A DNA stretch of 64,000 nucleotides from Gymnothorax reevesii (taxonomy: Eukaryota; Chordata; Actinopteri; Anguilliformes; Muraenidae): positions 66,979,876-67,043,875 of the forward strand of contig CM056576.1 of NCBI GenBank assembly GCA_029721435.1, written 5' to 3'. This document shows positions 12,273 to 23,591 of this stretch, piece after piece; position 1 is the stretch's first letter; every line of letters begins with the position of its first letter. The notes under the pieces were generated by a model that made no database searches, was not told where the DNA came from, and was given only the letters and a program-made list of their open reading frames with translations. The translations under genes were made by a program, and so were the position numbers.

Positions 12273-12280
12273 CCCCAAGT

Positions 12281-12691
12281 GATGCAACGTCTATGTTCCC
12301 ATAGCCAAGAATAACCCAAAACAATGGGAAAAGCAGGGGAACTGATAATAAAAAACCGAACCTCCTCAGAATGGTCACCAAAAGAAATGAACATATTTAG
12401 TGGTTCAGAAACTTTGGCTATACCTCCCGTTCCAAGCGGGTGACCATCCAAAGTTCTCACAGAACATGGCTGTGAAAGAGGACTGGTAGGAACGGAGTGC
12501 CTCCTAGCCCACTCAGCATCCATGAAACAATTCACGGCACCCGAATCCACTAACACTTCAATTATAACTCTCTTGCTCCCCACAGTCAGTTCAACTGGGA
12601 TTAGTGTTCGGAAGGGAAATTGGGTCTGCCCCTCTAGTGCCCCCCCACTAACCACTAGAGGGATTTCCCGTTTCCCTGAAGCTTCAGGCAA
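12281..12691 (-). pseudogene. Chromovirus retropepsin remnant
   Basis: This minus-strand frame encodes an aspartic protease domain. It contains VLVDSGAVNCFMD, the DSGA-type catalytic loop, and PIVLGYSWL, the flap/hydrophobic-glycine region typical of chromovirus proteases. It continues on the far side of the hAT as the RT fragments at 9631-10970. The start is not preserved; sequence above about 12710 shows no Gag similarity. Confidence 0.85.
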
Positions 12692-12710
12692 TGTGGACGG
12701 GTATGACCTG

Positions 12711-14209
12711 GTTTATTATAATGACGAGACACTACAGGTGAATAGAGTAAAATTTTTAAATAATAAACATCATCATGAAACTTCCTTAGTTGATTACTTG
12801 CAATAGAATGAAAAAAAAACGTATTACAAGTTTTTGAAATTTTTATGTTTAAGAATGCAAATTATGCATTATCTCATTAAATATTTGCTAATTTGCATAT
12901 ATTTTAGGAAGATAAATCTAAACATCTGATAAAGCCAAGTGCAAAATTCTTTTTTCATTTTGTTTACATATAAGATGAAAAAAAAACAATTACAGAGAGA
13001 TTTAAGGATATCTGCTTTTAATTCTGAGAAAATAAAAATATGCTGTACATGGCCTTAAAAATTCAATTTTCGTCATATTTTTGGGAATAAAATGTCTCAT
13101 AAATCAAGCTAGGGATGATATATTAACAAATCCCTCGGTAAATATCTTCAGAATATAGCGATGTGTATTGATGCAAAGTTTGGTGTACATAGGTACTACA
13201 GAGGCGGAGAAGTTTGACTTGGAGTGACAAAAAACTTGATTTGAGAAAACGGTATTCAATGATTTACACAGGGGAATTTAATACATTTCTGTAGGAAATA
13301 ATTGCTCACAAACAGATGTTCAGGCCCTTTTTAATAGTATTGTGGTATATTTTAAGCTCATGAAAATAGGTCATTTAATAACATGACAGGCATCTATGGG
13401 CTACAACTGTAGTTATTCAACTAATAAACATATTGGCCTACACTGCTCAAACTTGCAGACAAAACTCACGTCAAACGCGACATCACTTCTACTCTCACTC
13501 TGCAATCGTGTAGATCAGTGGTCTTCAACGTCATTCCTGGGGACCCACTGTGTATGCTGATTTTTGTTCCAACCACAATTGTTTCACAGATTTTCAAAAG
13601 ATTTTCACAGTCCCAGACAAAAAACTGACAGTCTTTGGGAGTCTAACTGGAGTCTCGGCGCGCTCCCGTCATCTTGATCGTTAAGTTTAAGGTGGTAGTC
13701 TGCAGTCTGAGACCGCTTTTCATACCAGTCTTTCCCTAGTCTTGGGCCTGCGGATCATATCAAACGTGTTTAATATTATCGCAAGTTGCAGTGACGTAAC
13801 GCAATCAACAACCAATAGATGAGCACTGACAAAAGTGGAAACAGGAAACCAGACAGTTAATAACATGCACGATGGGGAAAAAAAGCTAAAAAATCTAGTT
13901 GTAGTCTTGTAAATAGTGACCCTACAAGATTCACAGTCTTTGTAAAATCTTTAGTCTGAGTCTAAAAACTCTAAACACTAGTCTTTAGCTGTGAGCGGAT
14001 AGTCTTTTAGAGTCTTTTCTAAGTCTTCAAAGTCTTCTGGTGTGTTGGTAGCATAAGCTGTAAAAGAGTCCCCTTGATACCTTTCCTTTACCTCATGACG
14101 TTTTACACAGAGGTTAAAGAAAAGTGGTTCGGAATTAGACAATAGGACGTGATTATTTAACTATTCGGATGCAGCCAAGGTTCTGCTGCAAGCTAAAGAC
14201 GGAAGTGTC
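12711..14209. other. AT-rich non-genic sequence
   Basis: No gene seen. A common fish-type repeat motif begins near 13512 ('agatcagtggtcttcaacg'). The interval 13610-14050 is rich in 'agtctt' and its variants and may be a degraded transposon. Confidence 0.5.
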
Positions 14210-14490
14210 AGAGCGTACCACGTGATGCATCTGAGCGAATCACATTAGCAGAAACAAGCAGTGGCCAATGAGATTTAGTCCTTAGCTTCAAATCCCCGTA
14301 TGAACTTTAATGATTGGTTACTGACAGAAAGGAAATGCCCTTATTTGGATTACACAGCGTTGTGCAGGAGAATCAGAGCTTTACAACGGTGCTGGACATG
14401 ACAGACTTCAGTGAAGAGGCGAAGTACTGTTTGTTGCGTTGGAATGCTAACTTTTTGGTAAATTCAGAAGAAATTTATTGCCACAAGTAG
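14210..14490 (+). promoter_or_regulatory. Promoter-like block with short ORF
   Basis: An E-box (cacgtg, 14219-14224), a CCAAT box (14265-14269) and an inverted CCAAT (14313-14317) lie upstream of a 30-codon ATG frame, 14398-14490. A possible splice donor ('ggtaaat') lies within it at 14457-14463. The frame's product is not recognised. It may be an orphaned first exon, part of a transposon, or chance. Confidence 0.25.
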
Positions 14491-15558
14491 ACAAAATGTA
14501 ATAAAATAAACGTCTAAATGTATAATTTTAATGTTTTCTTTATAACAGCTTGAAAGAATAATATTCGAGGAGTAAACTAGCCCAAAATCTCAAAATTGAC
14601 CACTGCATGAAAAATCCATGTTTTTGCCCGCTGTGTCTGGCAACCCCTCCGGTCGACCACCCCTCTCTGTGTTACTTACTCCCATCTGCGACCCGACTGG
14701 CCGATGACCCAGTCAATAGCGATCCCCGAATCCCGTAGTGGTTACCAGCCACCCAGGTGGGAACCGACGGTCTTCATAAGCTTCATAAAGCCTTGTTTGG
14801 CCATCACTAGTGACGTTAACATTACTGTTACACACCAATGCATAGCAACGACTCCGCAACGTTATCAAAAATCCCCAAACATATAAACGTTATGGTGATA
14901 TGTGATTATATTACACGTTTGCGCACATTTTTACTGACCTAAATGCCTCTTCGGCTTCCTCATTTATTGAAACTTACATCATTGTGACCAGTCATAACTT
15001 GAGATTTTGTGTTGTAATACAATTTATTGAACACATAATGCCATAGTCACACACATATGTATTCCCCATAAAGATAACATCAGTGAGTTGGAAATCAGTA
15101 CGTACATTACACGGTACATAAAGCTATAATATTTTAATACTCAGAGCGAGACTGAGGCTAGAGACTTCTTTCGCTATTGGATCACATGATTGGTCACATG
15201 ATTACACTTAGTCTCCACAATGCGGTACAACTTCTAGCCTCGAAATATTGCCCCTAGTGGCGGCAACATAAATTAAGGTGTTCTAATTGAAAATCTGAGA
15301 GGTTCCATGGTGAGACGTTACTTAGTGAGCACAAGCGGGTCATTATATTTCTTCCACCACCACTGCACGCCTGCACAGCGCTGAATAACGGACGGAACCA
15401 AGAATTCATTATTGACGAAGGTCTTGCACCCATGGGTAAATGATGAAAAGTAGAATGAAGTTTATCAAATCAATTGACAATATGTCTATTTTTCAATTCA
15501 CTTGATAATTTATGACTCTTTCAATTCTTCAAGTTTTTTTCAAGTTTTTTTTTCAATC
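14491..15558. other. Non-genic sequence
   Basis: Nothing recognisable as a gene. The right end runs into T-rich sequence (15515-15558) that joins abruptly to LTR sequence at 15559. Confidence 0.5.
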
Positions 15559-15654
15559 AAGTTTTTTGTTGGCCCTCGTGCCTGTTTTATTTTGTTTTCA
15601 ATAAATCCTCATTTCCCTTCACCCCGCTTCTGGTGTCTTTCTGATTCCATATCA
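15559..15654 (+). repeat. 5' LTR remnant of chromovirus
   Basis: This is a near-identical match over 96 bases to the last 96 bases of the 3' LTR (21244-21339), ending 'ttccatatca'. The first ~950 bases of the LTR are missing here. Confidence 0.9.
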
Positions 15655-15683
15655 GTAGACACTGTCTCCTAGACACCAGCGGG

Positions 15684-18600
15684 ATGGAGTGCAAGATCGC
15701 CCAGCGAGAGGCTGAGCTGCTGCGTCAACGGCAGCAGATCCAGGAGCTGACAGCTGCGCTGGCCACACTGCAAGCCAGCCTTCCCCGGGCAAGTCCCAGC
15801 CAGGGCCCCATCATGCCAGCTGTCCAGCCCCTTGCTCCTGCGGCACACCAGCCACCCGTCACCCCTGTGCGCCAGCCCGGCGCAGAAGCACCTCAGCTGC
15901 AGCCAGCCGTCCACCCAGGTCCTGAGCCCTGCCTTCCGCCGCCCGAAAGGTACGGTGGAGAACCAGGGTTCTGCAGGGCTTTTCTCACCTCCTGAGAGAT
16001 GTGTTTTGCTCTGTAGCCCTCCACCTTCACCTCAGAGCCGGCCCGAATCGCCTTCGTCCTCTCCCAGCTGACGGGGCGGGCTCGCTTGTGGGGTACTGCC
16101 GCATGGCAGGCTCGGCAGCCCTGCACTACCACCTACCAGGCCTTGGCGGATGAGCTGCTGCGTGTCTTTGACCGCTCCAAGCAGGGGAGAGCTGCAGGAT
16201 GGGAGCTGCTGAGGATGAGGCAGGGGAGGAGATCGGTGGCGGACTACGCCATCGATTTTCAGACGGTGGCAGCCACGTCGGGCTGGAGCAGGGAGGCGCT
16301 GTGTGACGTGTTCCTCCAGGGGCTGTCCGAACCAGTCAAAGACCGACTGCTGTTCTGCGAGATCCCTGAGTCTCCAGAGGCCCTCATAGATCTGGCCCTT
16401 CGCATCGACAGCCGCCTGGAGGAGAGGGCGCTCACCCTAGACCATGTCCGAAGGCCCACTCCCTCTGGTCAGAGCCAGCCCTTGAGGCCCGGTTGCACTT
16501 CACACCTGGACCGGCCGAGGGGGAACGCCGCCACTACCTCACCCAGGAAGCCGTCTTCCATGGAGGTCGGACGATCCCGGCTCACCCAGGAGGAGCGCCA
16601 GCGGAGAAAGAGGTCGGGAGCATGCTTCTACTGCGGTCAGCAGGGTCATACGTTGCAAGGCTGTCCATCAAGACAACGCCCACTAGTGTCTGGAGGAGTA
16701 CTAGTGGGCGCTTCAGCCAAGGAAACCTCCTCCTACCGCCGGACCTGCATCCCGGTGACCCTGACCTGGCAGGGCTGCTCCCGCAAGACCACCGCCCTCA
16801 TTGACTCAGGAGCTGAGGAGAGCTTCATTGACGCCAGAGCTGCCGCCGAGTGGGGGGTTCCCCTCTCTCAACTTCCCAGCCCATTGTCCATCTCAGGGCT
16901 GGGTGGGCAACCCCTTGCTAAGGTGTGCTACCGGACCAGTCCCATCCAGCTGCTGGCGTCAGGCAATCACCACGAACAGGTCCGGCTGTTCGTGACCGAG
17001 ACACCCCGCTCTCCCATCGTCCTGGGTCACCCTTGGTTGGCGTTACATGGGCCGGTGATCGACTGGGCCCGCCATGAGGTGCGGGAGTGGAGTCCCTCCT
17101 GTTCAGCCAGCTGCCTCCTCGACTCCCGACCCTCCTGTTCGGCGGGTGGACCAGCTTCCGAGGGGAAGCCAGACGTCTCCAGAGTGCCCCCTGAATACCA
17201 TGACCTGGCGGCTGTCTTTAGCAAGTCCTGTGCGGTGTCTCTGCCCCCGCACTGCCCATATGACTGTGCTATTGACCTCCAGCCTGGTACAGCGCCCCCT
17301 AGGGGGCGTGTCTTCGCCTTGTCTGAGCCAGAGAGGGGGGCCATGGACAAGTACATCCGGGAGTCCCTTGCAACTGGCATCATCCGTCCATCCTCCTCTC
17401 CCGCGGGGGCAGGCTTCTTCTTTGTCAAGAAGAAGGATGGCTCCCTGCGCCCCTGCATCGATTACCGAGGGCTCAATAAGATCACGGTCAGGAACCGCTA
17501 CCCGCTTCCACTGATGTCCTCGGCGTTTGATGTCATCCAGGGGGCGGCCATCTTCACCAAGCTGGACCTGCGAAATGCCTACCACCTCCTGCGCATCAGG
17601 GAGGGCGACGAATGGAAGACCGCTTTCAACACCCCTAGCGGCCACTGGGAGTACCTGGTGGTTCCATTCGGCCTGACCAACGCGCCCGCAGTGTTCCAGA
17701 ACTTGGTGAATGATGTGCTCGGCGACATGATCGGGCGATTCGTCTATGTCTACCTTGACGACATCCTGATCTTCTCCCGGGACAAGACGGAGCACACAAA
17801 CCATGTTCGCTAGGTGCTCCGCCGCCTCCTCGAAAACCACCTCTTTGTCAAGGCTGAGAAATGCGAGTTCAGCACCACCACTACCTCCTTCCTGGGGCAC
17901 GTCATCTCCCCTAACCACCTGGGCATGGACGAGGAGAAGGTCAAGGCTGTGGTGGACTGGCCCGCACCCAAGGACCACAAGGCCCTACAGAGCTTCCTGG
18001 GATTCGCCAATTTCTATAGGCGATTCGTCAGGAACTACAGCACCGTGGCAGCTCCCCTAATGGCCCTTACCTCCATTAAGGTGCCATTCCGTTGGACTCC
18101 GCAAGCCGAGGTGACCTTCTGTGGGCTGAAGAGGCGCTTCACCACCGCGCCCATCCTCACCACCCCCGACCCCGCCAAGCAGTTCATTGTGGAGGTGGAT
18201 GCCTCCAATGTCGGGGTTGGTGCGGTGCTATCTCAAAGATCCAGCAATGATCAGAAGGTACACCCGTGCGCGTTCTACTCCCACTGGTTGACGCCTGCGG
18301 AGTCCAACTATGACATCGGGAACCGGGAGCTGCTGGCGGTGAAACTGGAAAACCTGGAGTACCTCCGATCTGCGAAGAGGCTGACGCCCAGACAAGCCAG
18401 ATGGGCCCTCTTCTTCGACCGGTTCAACTTCTCCCTGGCCTAAAGGCCAGGTTCCAAGAATACCAAGGCTGACGCGCTCTCCAGGCGTTTTGACGCCCCC
18501 TCGTCCAAGGGACAGCCCAGCTCCATCCTGCCTAAGACCTGCTTTGTTAGCAACGTGTGCCTCCGGATCGAGGAGCTGGTCCGCAATTCCCAGAACGGCG

Positions 18601-19912
18601 CAGCTACACCCAGTGCCTGCCCTGCCAACTGCCTGTATGTCCCTGCAGCTGCCCGGTCTGACGTTCTCCAGTGGGGCCACTCTTCCAACCTGTCATGCCA
18701 TCCCGGACCCTGCAGTTCATCCAGCGACGTTTCTGGTGGCCCAAGATGGCAGCAGAGGTCCGGGGGTTTGTCACTGCCTGCTCAGTCTGTTCCGGCGCCA
18801 AGTCCTCCCACGCACCTCCCTCTGGTCTGCTCCAACCACTGCCCATTCCTCACCGTCCCTGGTCCCACATCGCTCTGGACTTTGTTACTGGCCTGCCCGT
18901 CTCCCATGGAAACACCACTGTCCTGACCATTGTCGACCGGTTCTCCAAGTCTGTTTACTTTGTGCCCCTTCCTAAGCTCCCCTCTGCTAAAGTCACAGCT
19001 GACCTACTTATCCAGCATGTCCGTCCCCATGGCATTCCTGTGGATATAGTGTCAGATCGTGGTCCCTAATTCACCTCCCACTTCTGGAAAGCATTCTACA
19101 CATCCCTTGGGACCGCTTTCAGCCTCAGTTCTGGTTACCATCCACAGATCAATGGACAGACTGAGCGGGCCAACCAAACCCTGGAGACGGTCCTTCGCTG
19201 TGTGTGCTCGACCAACCCAAGATCCTGGTCAACCATGCTACCCTGGGTCGAGTACGCTGTAAACTCTCACGCCGCCTCTGCCTTCGGCCTCTCCCCCTTC
19301 GAGTGCTGTATGGGCTACCAGCCTCCATTGTTCCCCAGCCAGGAGGAGGAAGTCGGGGTGCCTTCGGCTGGGGCATTCGTCCGACGGTGTCGCCGTGTGT
19401 GGCTGTCTGCTCGCCGCGCCTTGGTTCGGGCGGGCAAGACAATGAAGACCGCGGCAGACAAGCGTCGGCGCCCAGCCCCTCACTATCGGGTCGGCCAGAA
19501 GGTCTGGTTAGCGGCGCAGGACATCCCACTCCGGGTGGAAAGCCGCAAGCTGGCTCCTCGCTTCCTGGGTCCTTTCCCCATCCAAAGGATCCTCAGCCCC
19601 ACTGCTGTCCGGCTCAAGCTCCCATCCACCATGCGACGTCTCCACCCAGTATTCCACGTCTCACCCCTGAGGCCTGTTGCCACCTCCCCCCTCCTGCCCC
19701 CACCCGAGCCTCCGCCTCCTCCTCGGCTCATCGACGGAGGGGAGGCCTACACTGTCAAAGCCCTGCTGGATTGCCGTCGGAGGGGCCGGGGCCTCCAGTA
19801 CCTCGTGGATTGGGAGGGGTACGGCCCAGAGGAGCGTTCCTGGGTCTCGGCCAGGCACATCCTTGACAAGTCCCTCATCCGTGATTACCATCAGTCACAC
19901 CCCAAGCCATAG
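15684..19912 (+). pseudogene. Chromovirus gag-pol, multiply broken
   Basis: Gag starts at 15684 with a short coiled-coil-like leader and is frame-broken near 15980. The main frame 16086-17813 carries capsid sequence, a CCHC knuckle (CFYCGQQGHTLQGC), a retropepsin loop (ALIDSGAEES) and RT with an intact YLDD box, ending at an in-frame TAG at 17811. RT thumb and RNase H continue at 17814-18443 to a second in-frame stop. RNase H lacks a block between ELLAVKL and NLEYLRSA, removing the usual catalytic TDH segment. Integrase follows after a frameshift near 18670, with a further stop at 19067-19069. The chromodomain ([16 protein letters not shown]) ends the protein at 19912. The codon composition is much more GC-rich than the surroundings. 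Confidence 0.93.
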
Positions 19913-20080
19913 CCCCAAGCCATAGCCATAGTCCCAAGCTCAAGCCAAGCCATAGCCATAGCTCCAAGCCATAGCCCCAAGCCAAGCCAAGCCAAGCCAT
20001 AGCCACAGCCCCAACCCCATAGCCATAGCCCCAACCCAAGCCCTAGCCATAGCCATTGCCATAGCCCTAAGCCTTAGCCC
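19903..20080 (+). repeat. Degenerate 'ccaagccatagc' tandem repeat
   Basis: Repeats of 'ccaagccatag' and 'ccatagcc' begin at the chromovirus stop codon and run for about 175 bases. They are non-coding and lie between the chromodomain and the 3' LTR. Confidence 0.85.
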
Positions 20081-20294
20081 CAGCTTGCTGGAGACCTAGT
20101 AATCTTGTTTATGTTTAGTGTTTCTTGTGGTACTGTTTCTTGGTTGGGTGTTTTGTGTCTTAGAGTTTTTGTCCTTAGTATTTAATTGGTTATTTGTCTT
20201 GTGGGATTTGTATTTAGTTTTGTGCGGCTTCATGTATTTTAGTTCTTGGTGTTTTTTGTCAGGGTCAGGTGCCGCTTTTGTAAGGGGGGGGTAC

Positions 20295-21339
20295 TGTTGT
20301 ATTCTGGGGCCAGGACAGCATTTATGGATTTAACAGTTTCATGTTCAAGAGTTCATAGTTCATAGTTCAAGTTCATGTTCATAGTCACAGTTTTAACAGT
20401 TTCTTATATCAGGATCAAGTATTTCATAATTCATGTTCATTGTCCATGTTTTTACTTTTCCTTGTTTTGGTTTTCGCCAGGTCTGCCAAGCCACTCCACC
20501 GCTTGTCTGCGTTCCGCCCCGTGCCTTCGTTGTTGCACATTTCTGAGCTATGGTTGGCTTTGGTATTTCCCCTTCCTTCTGTGCTGTGCTGGATTCGGGC
20601 GTTTCTAAGCTTAATTGGCCATTAACTGTTTTTAAGTTACTAACATTTACTAACACTCACTGGGTGGTGTAATTCATTAGATAGGCACATTACTAATACT
20701 ACTAATTTAGACAGGGAGTTTATTGTCATGATTCCTGCTTTGCTATTTCAAGATCTTGCTGTGCTTTTCTGTTCTGAACATTCATGCTGCTTTCAAACTG
20801 CATACTCAATTGGTACTTAAGCTGAGCACGCTCATTCTCTTAATGAGCAAGTCTTGTCATCCAATCTTAGTCCATGTCGTGATCTTGCCATGCCTCTTGT
20901 TTCTCCTCCTCCAGGTGTTGCCCTTCATGTCTTGATTTCTCACCCTTTATCTGGATGCGGTGGAAGTTGGCTGGCAGACAGTGTCTCATTCCAAGTTTTG
21001 TTGTCAAGTTTTGTTTCAAGTCTCGTTTCATGTACAAGTCTTCGCTCATGTTCACGCTTTCAAGTCCTTGTTTCCAAGTCTTGTTCATAGCCCTTGTGTA
21101 TATAGCCATAGTCTTGTTATTTATTTTTCTTCTTGGATTTCTGCCTGGAGTTTCCAGTGGTTTTTTGTTCTTGCCTTTTTAGCTCTTTAGTTCTTTGCTC
21201 TGTGAAGCACTCCTTAGTTTGTCTTTTTGCAACCCTTTGGGCTAAGTTTTTTGTTGGCCCTCGTGCCTGTTTTGTTTTGTTTTCAATAAATCCTCATTTC
21301 CCTTCACCCGGCTTCTGGTGTCTTACTGATTCCATATCA
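20295..21339 (+). repeat. 3' LTR of chromovirus, 1045 bp
   Basis: It begins 'tgttgtattctgg' just after a G-rich polypurine tract and ends 'ccatatca', giving TG...CA ends. It is closely similar along its length to the solo LTR at 23592-24645. A polyadenylation-type AATAAA lies near 21286. Confidence 0.92.
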
Positions 21340-22466
21340 CATGGCACCTCATGGGAAAGAACTCTCTGAGGATCTGAAAAAGAGAATTGTTGCTCTCCAC
21401 ACAGATGGTCTAAGGTACAAGAAGATCTGTGAAACCATGAAACTGAGCTACAGCACGGTGGCCAAGGTTAACCAGCGGTTTTCCAAGACGAGTTCTGCTC
21501 GGAACAGGTCTCGTCAGGGTCGACCGAAGAGGAAGTCCCCGTGCTCTGCATCAGGTGCACAAGTTGGCTTCAGAAAACAGACGCAGGAGTGCTGGCAGCA
21601 TTGCTAACAAGGTTGTAGCAGTGGAATAACAGTCTGTCAGTGCTCAGACCATACGCCATGCTCGGCGCAAAGTTGGTCTGCATGGCCGTCAGCCAAGATG
21701 GAATCCTCCTCTGAAGCTAGCCCACAAGAAAGCCCGAAAACAGTTTGTTGAAGAAAACCAGTCCAAGAACATGAACTACTAGAACCATGTTCTGTGGTCT
21801 GACGAGACCAAGATAAACTTGTTCGGCTCAGATGGTGTCCAGCATGTGTGGCGGCGCCCTGGTGAGAAGTATCAAAACAAGTGTGTACTGCCTACAGTCA
21901 AACATGGTGCTGACAGCATCATAGTCTGGGGCTGCATGAGTGCTTCTGGTCCTGGGGAGCTGCACTTCATTAATGGAATAATGGATCCAACATGTACTGT
22001 GAGATGGCGTGGCCAAGTATGTCAGACCTGAATCCCATTGAGCACCAGTGGGGCATCCTCAAGAGGAAGGTGGAGGAGCAGCAGGTGTCCAACATCCACC
22101 AGCTCTGTGATGTCATGGAGGAGTGGAGGATCCCAGCAACAGCCTGTGCAGCTCTGGTGAATTTCATGCCTTGGAGAATCAAGGCAGTGCTGGACAGCAA
22201 TGGCGGTCACTCTAAATATTGACACTATGGACACAATTTGGCATGTTGACAGTAAGGTGTACTCACTTTTGTTGCCACCCATTTTGGAAATAGTGACTGT
22301 TTGTTCAGTTATTTGGATAATGCAGTAAATCTACACTGCTACATATATTGCGCAATGACTACTCTAGAATATATTTAGTTTTCATTTCTGTAACGTTGGC
22401 CCTTAAAAAGATATACTAAATTAATAGTCGAAATGTGAAGGGTGTACTCACTTTTGTGAGATACTG
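21340..22466 (+). mobile_element. Tc1-like element fossil A, 5' end lost
   Basis: Transposase sequence begins immediately after the chromovirus 3' LTR. The 3' terminal repeat ends at 22466 ('cttttgtgagatactg'), followed by TA. The left terminal repeat is missing, consistent with a chromovirus insertion at the start codon followed by deletion of sequence upstream. Confidence 0.85.
21341..22222 (+). pseudogene. Tc1-type transposase fossil A
   Basis: The ATG at 21341 opens an HTH domain (ELSEDLKKRIVALH, YKKICETMKLS) that loses frame near 21540. The catalytic core resumes with a WSDET block at about 21797-21811 and HVWRRPGEKY at 21843-21872. The region carrying the second catalytic aspartate is deleted: the frame passes from INGIMDPT (about 21970) to SDLNPIEHQWG (about 22023). 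The C-terminal helices are at 22040-22222. It is inactive. Confidence 0.88.
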
Positions 22467-22571
22467 TAACTAGAACCTGTCTGACAAAGTGAAGTAGGCT
22501 AAAACATCTCAAAAGGCAACACATCATGCAGTGAGCTAAAGAAATTCAAGAACAGATCAGAAACAACGGCA

Positions 22572-23463
22572 TTGACATATCAGTTTGAAAAGAGTTACAA
22601 AGCCATTTCTAAGGCTTTGGGACTCCAGCGAACCACAGTTAGAGCCATTATCCACAAATGGAGAAAACTTGGAACAGTGGTTAACTTTCCCAGGACTAGC
22701 TGGCCGACTAAAATTGCTCCAAGAGCGCATCGATGGCTCATCCAGGAGGTCTCAAAAGAACCCAGTACAACATTTAAAGAACCTCAGTTAGTCAGTGCTT
22801 ATGATTCAACAATAAGAAATATACAGGTCAAAAATGGCATCCTTGGGAGAGTTCCAAGGCAAAAACAACTGCTGACCAAAAAGAACACAAAGGCTCATCT
22901 CACATTTGTCAAAATACACCTTGATGATCCCCAAGACTTTTGGGAAAATATTCTGTGGACTGATGAAACTAAAGTTGAAATTTTTGGAAGGGGTGCGTCC
23001 CGTTACATCCGGTGTAAAACTAACACAGCATTGCATAAAAAGAACACCGTACCAAAAGTCAAACATGATGGTGGTAATGTGATGGTTTAGAGCTGCTTTG
23101 CTGCTTCAGGACCTAGACAACTTGGTGTTATTGATGGAACCGTCAATTCTGCTGGAAAATCCTGAAGGAGAATGTTTAACCTTCAGCTTGTGACCTCCAG
23201 CTCAAGCGCACTTGAGTAATGCAGCAGGACAATGATCCGAAACACACCAGCAAGTCCACCTCTGACTGGCTTAAAAAAACAAAATTAAGTTTTTGGAGTG
23301 GCTTAGTCAAAGTCCGGACTTAAATCCGATTGAGATGCTGTGGCATGACCTTAAACAGAAACCCTCCAAAGTGGCTACATTAAAACAATTCTGCAAAGAA
23401 GAGTGGGCCAGAAATTTTCCACAGCGATGTGAAAAATCAGTGCCAGTCATCGCAAATGTTTGA
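22572..23463 (+). pseudogene. Tc1-type transposase fossil B
   Basis: The frame 22572-23090 holds the N-terminal HTH region (YKAISKALGLQRTTVRAIIHKW) and the first catalytic block (ILWTDETKVEIFG). A stop at 23088-23090 interrupts the conserved VWG-type strand. The second catalytic block (QQDNDPKHTSKS) is recognisable in another frame at about 23225-23260, and the glutamate region near 23325 after a further frame change. This family differs from the elements at 4106 and 5411. Confidence 0.87.
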
Positions 23464-23591
23464 TCGCATTAGTTGTCGCCGAGGATGGTGCTGCCAGATA
23501 TTAGGTTTTGGGGGCAATTACTTTTTCACGTAGGGCCATGCATTTTTGGATAGCTTTTTCCCCTTAAGAGATTAAATCATCATTAAATAAC

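Larger units (their letters stand above)
9400..12710 (-). mobile_element. Decayed Ty3/Gypsy chromovirus, split by hAT
   Basis: Minus-strand fragments of protease, reverse transcriptase and chromodomain occur in the expected order from high to low coordinates. A hAT insertion (10979-12272) interrupts the element between protease and RT. RNase H and integrase are missing. No LTR pair was recognised, so both outer limits are approximate. It is related to the plus-strand chromovirus at 15559-21339: the two share FFTKLDLRNAY-like and VDWEGY-PEER blocks. Confidence 0.85.
15559..21339 (+). mobile_element. Ty3/Gypsy chromovirus, 5' LTR truncated
   Basis: The element has a 96-bp remnant of the 5' LTR (15559-15654), a broken gag-pol region (15684-19912), a G-rich polypurine tract (20284-20291) and a complete 3' LTR (20295-21339). 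The order Gag, zinc knuckle, protease, RT, RNase H, integrase, chromodomain is that of vertebrate chromoviruses. Stops, frameshifts and an RNase H deletion make it non-autonomous. The 3' LTR directly abuts the start codon of a Tc1-type transposase fossil at 21341. Confidence 0.93.

Noticed and set aside
17103..17978. 291-residue open frame on the minus strand
   Set aside because: It is the antisense of the chromovirus reverse transcriptase; the GC-rich codon use of the real frame keeps the opposite strand open.
20393..21190. Several short frames in the chromovirus LTR
   Set aside because: Non-coding LTR sequence; similar frames in the solo LTR differ by frameshifting indels.
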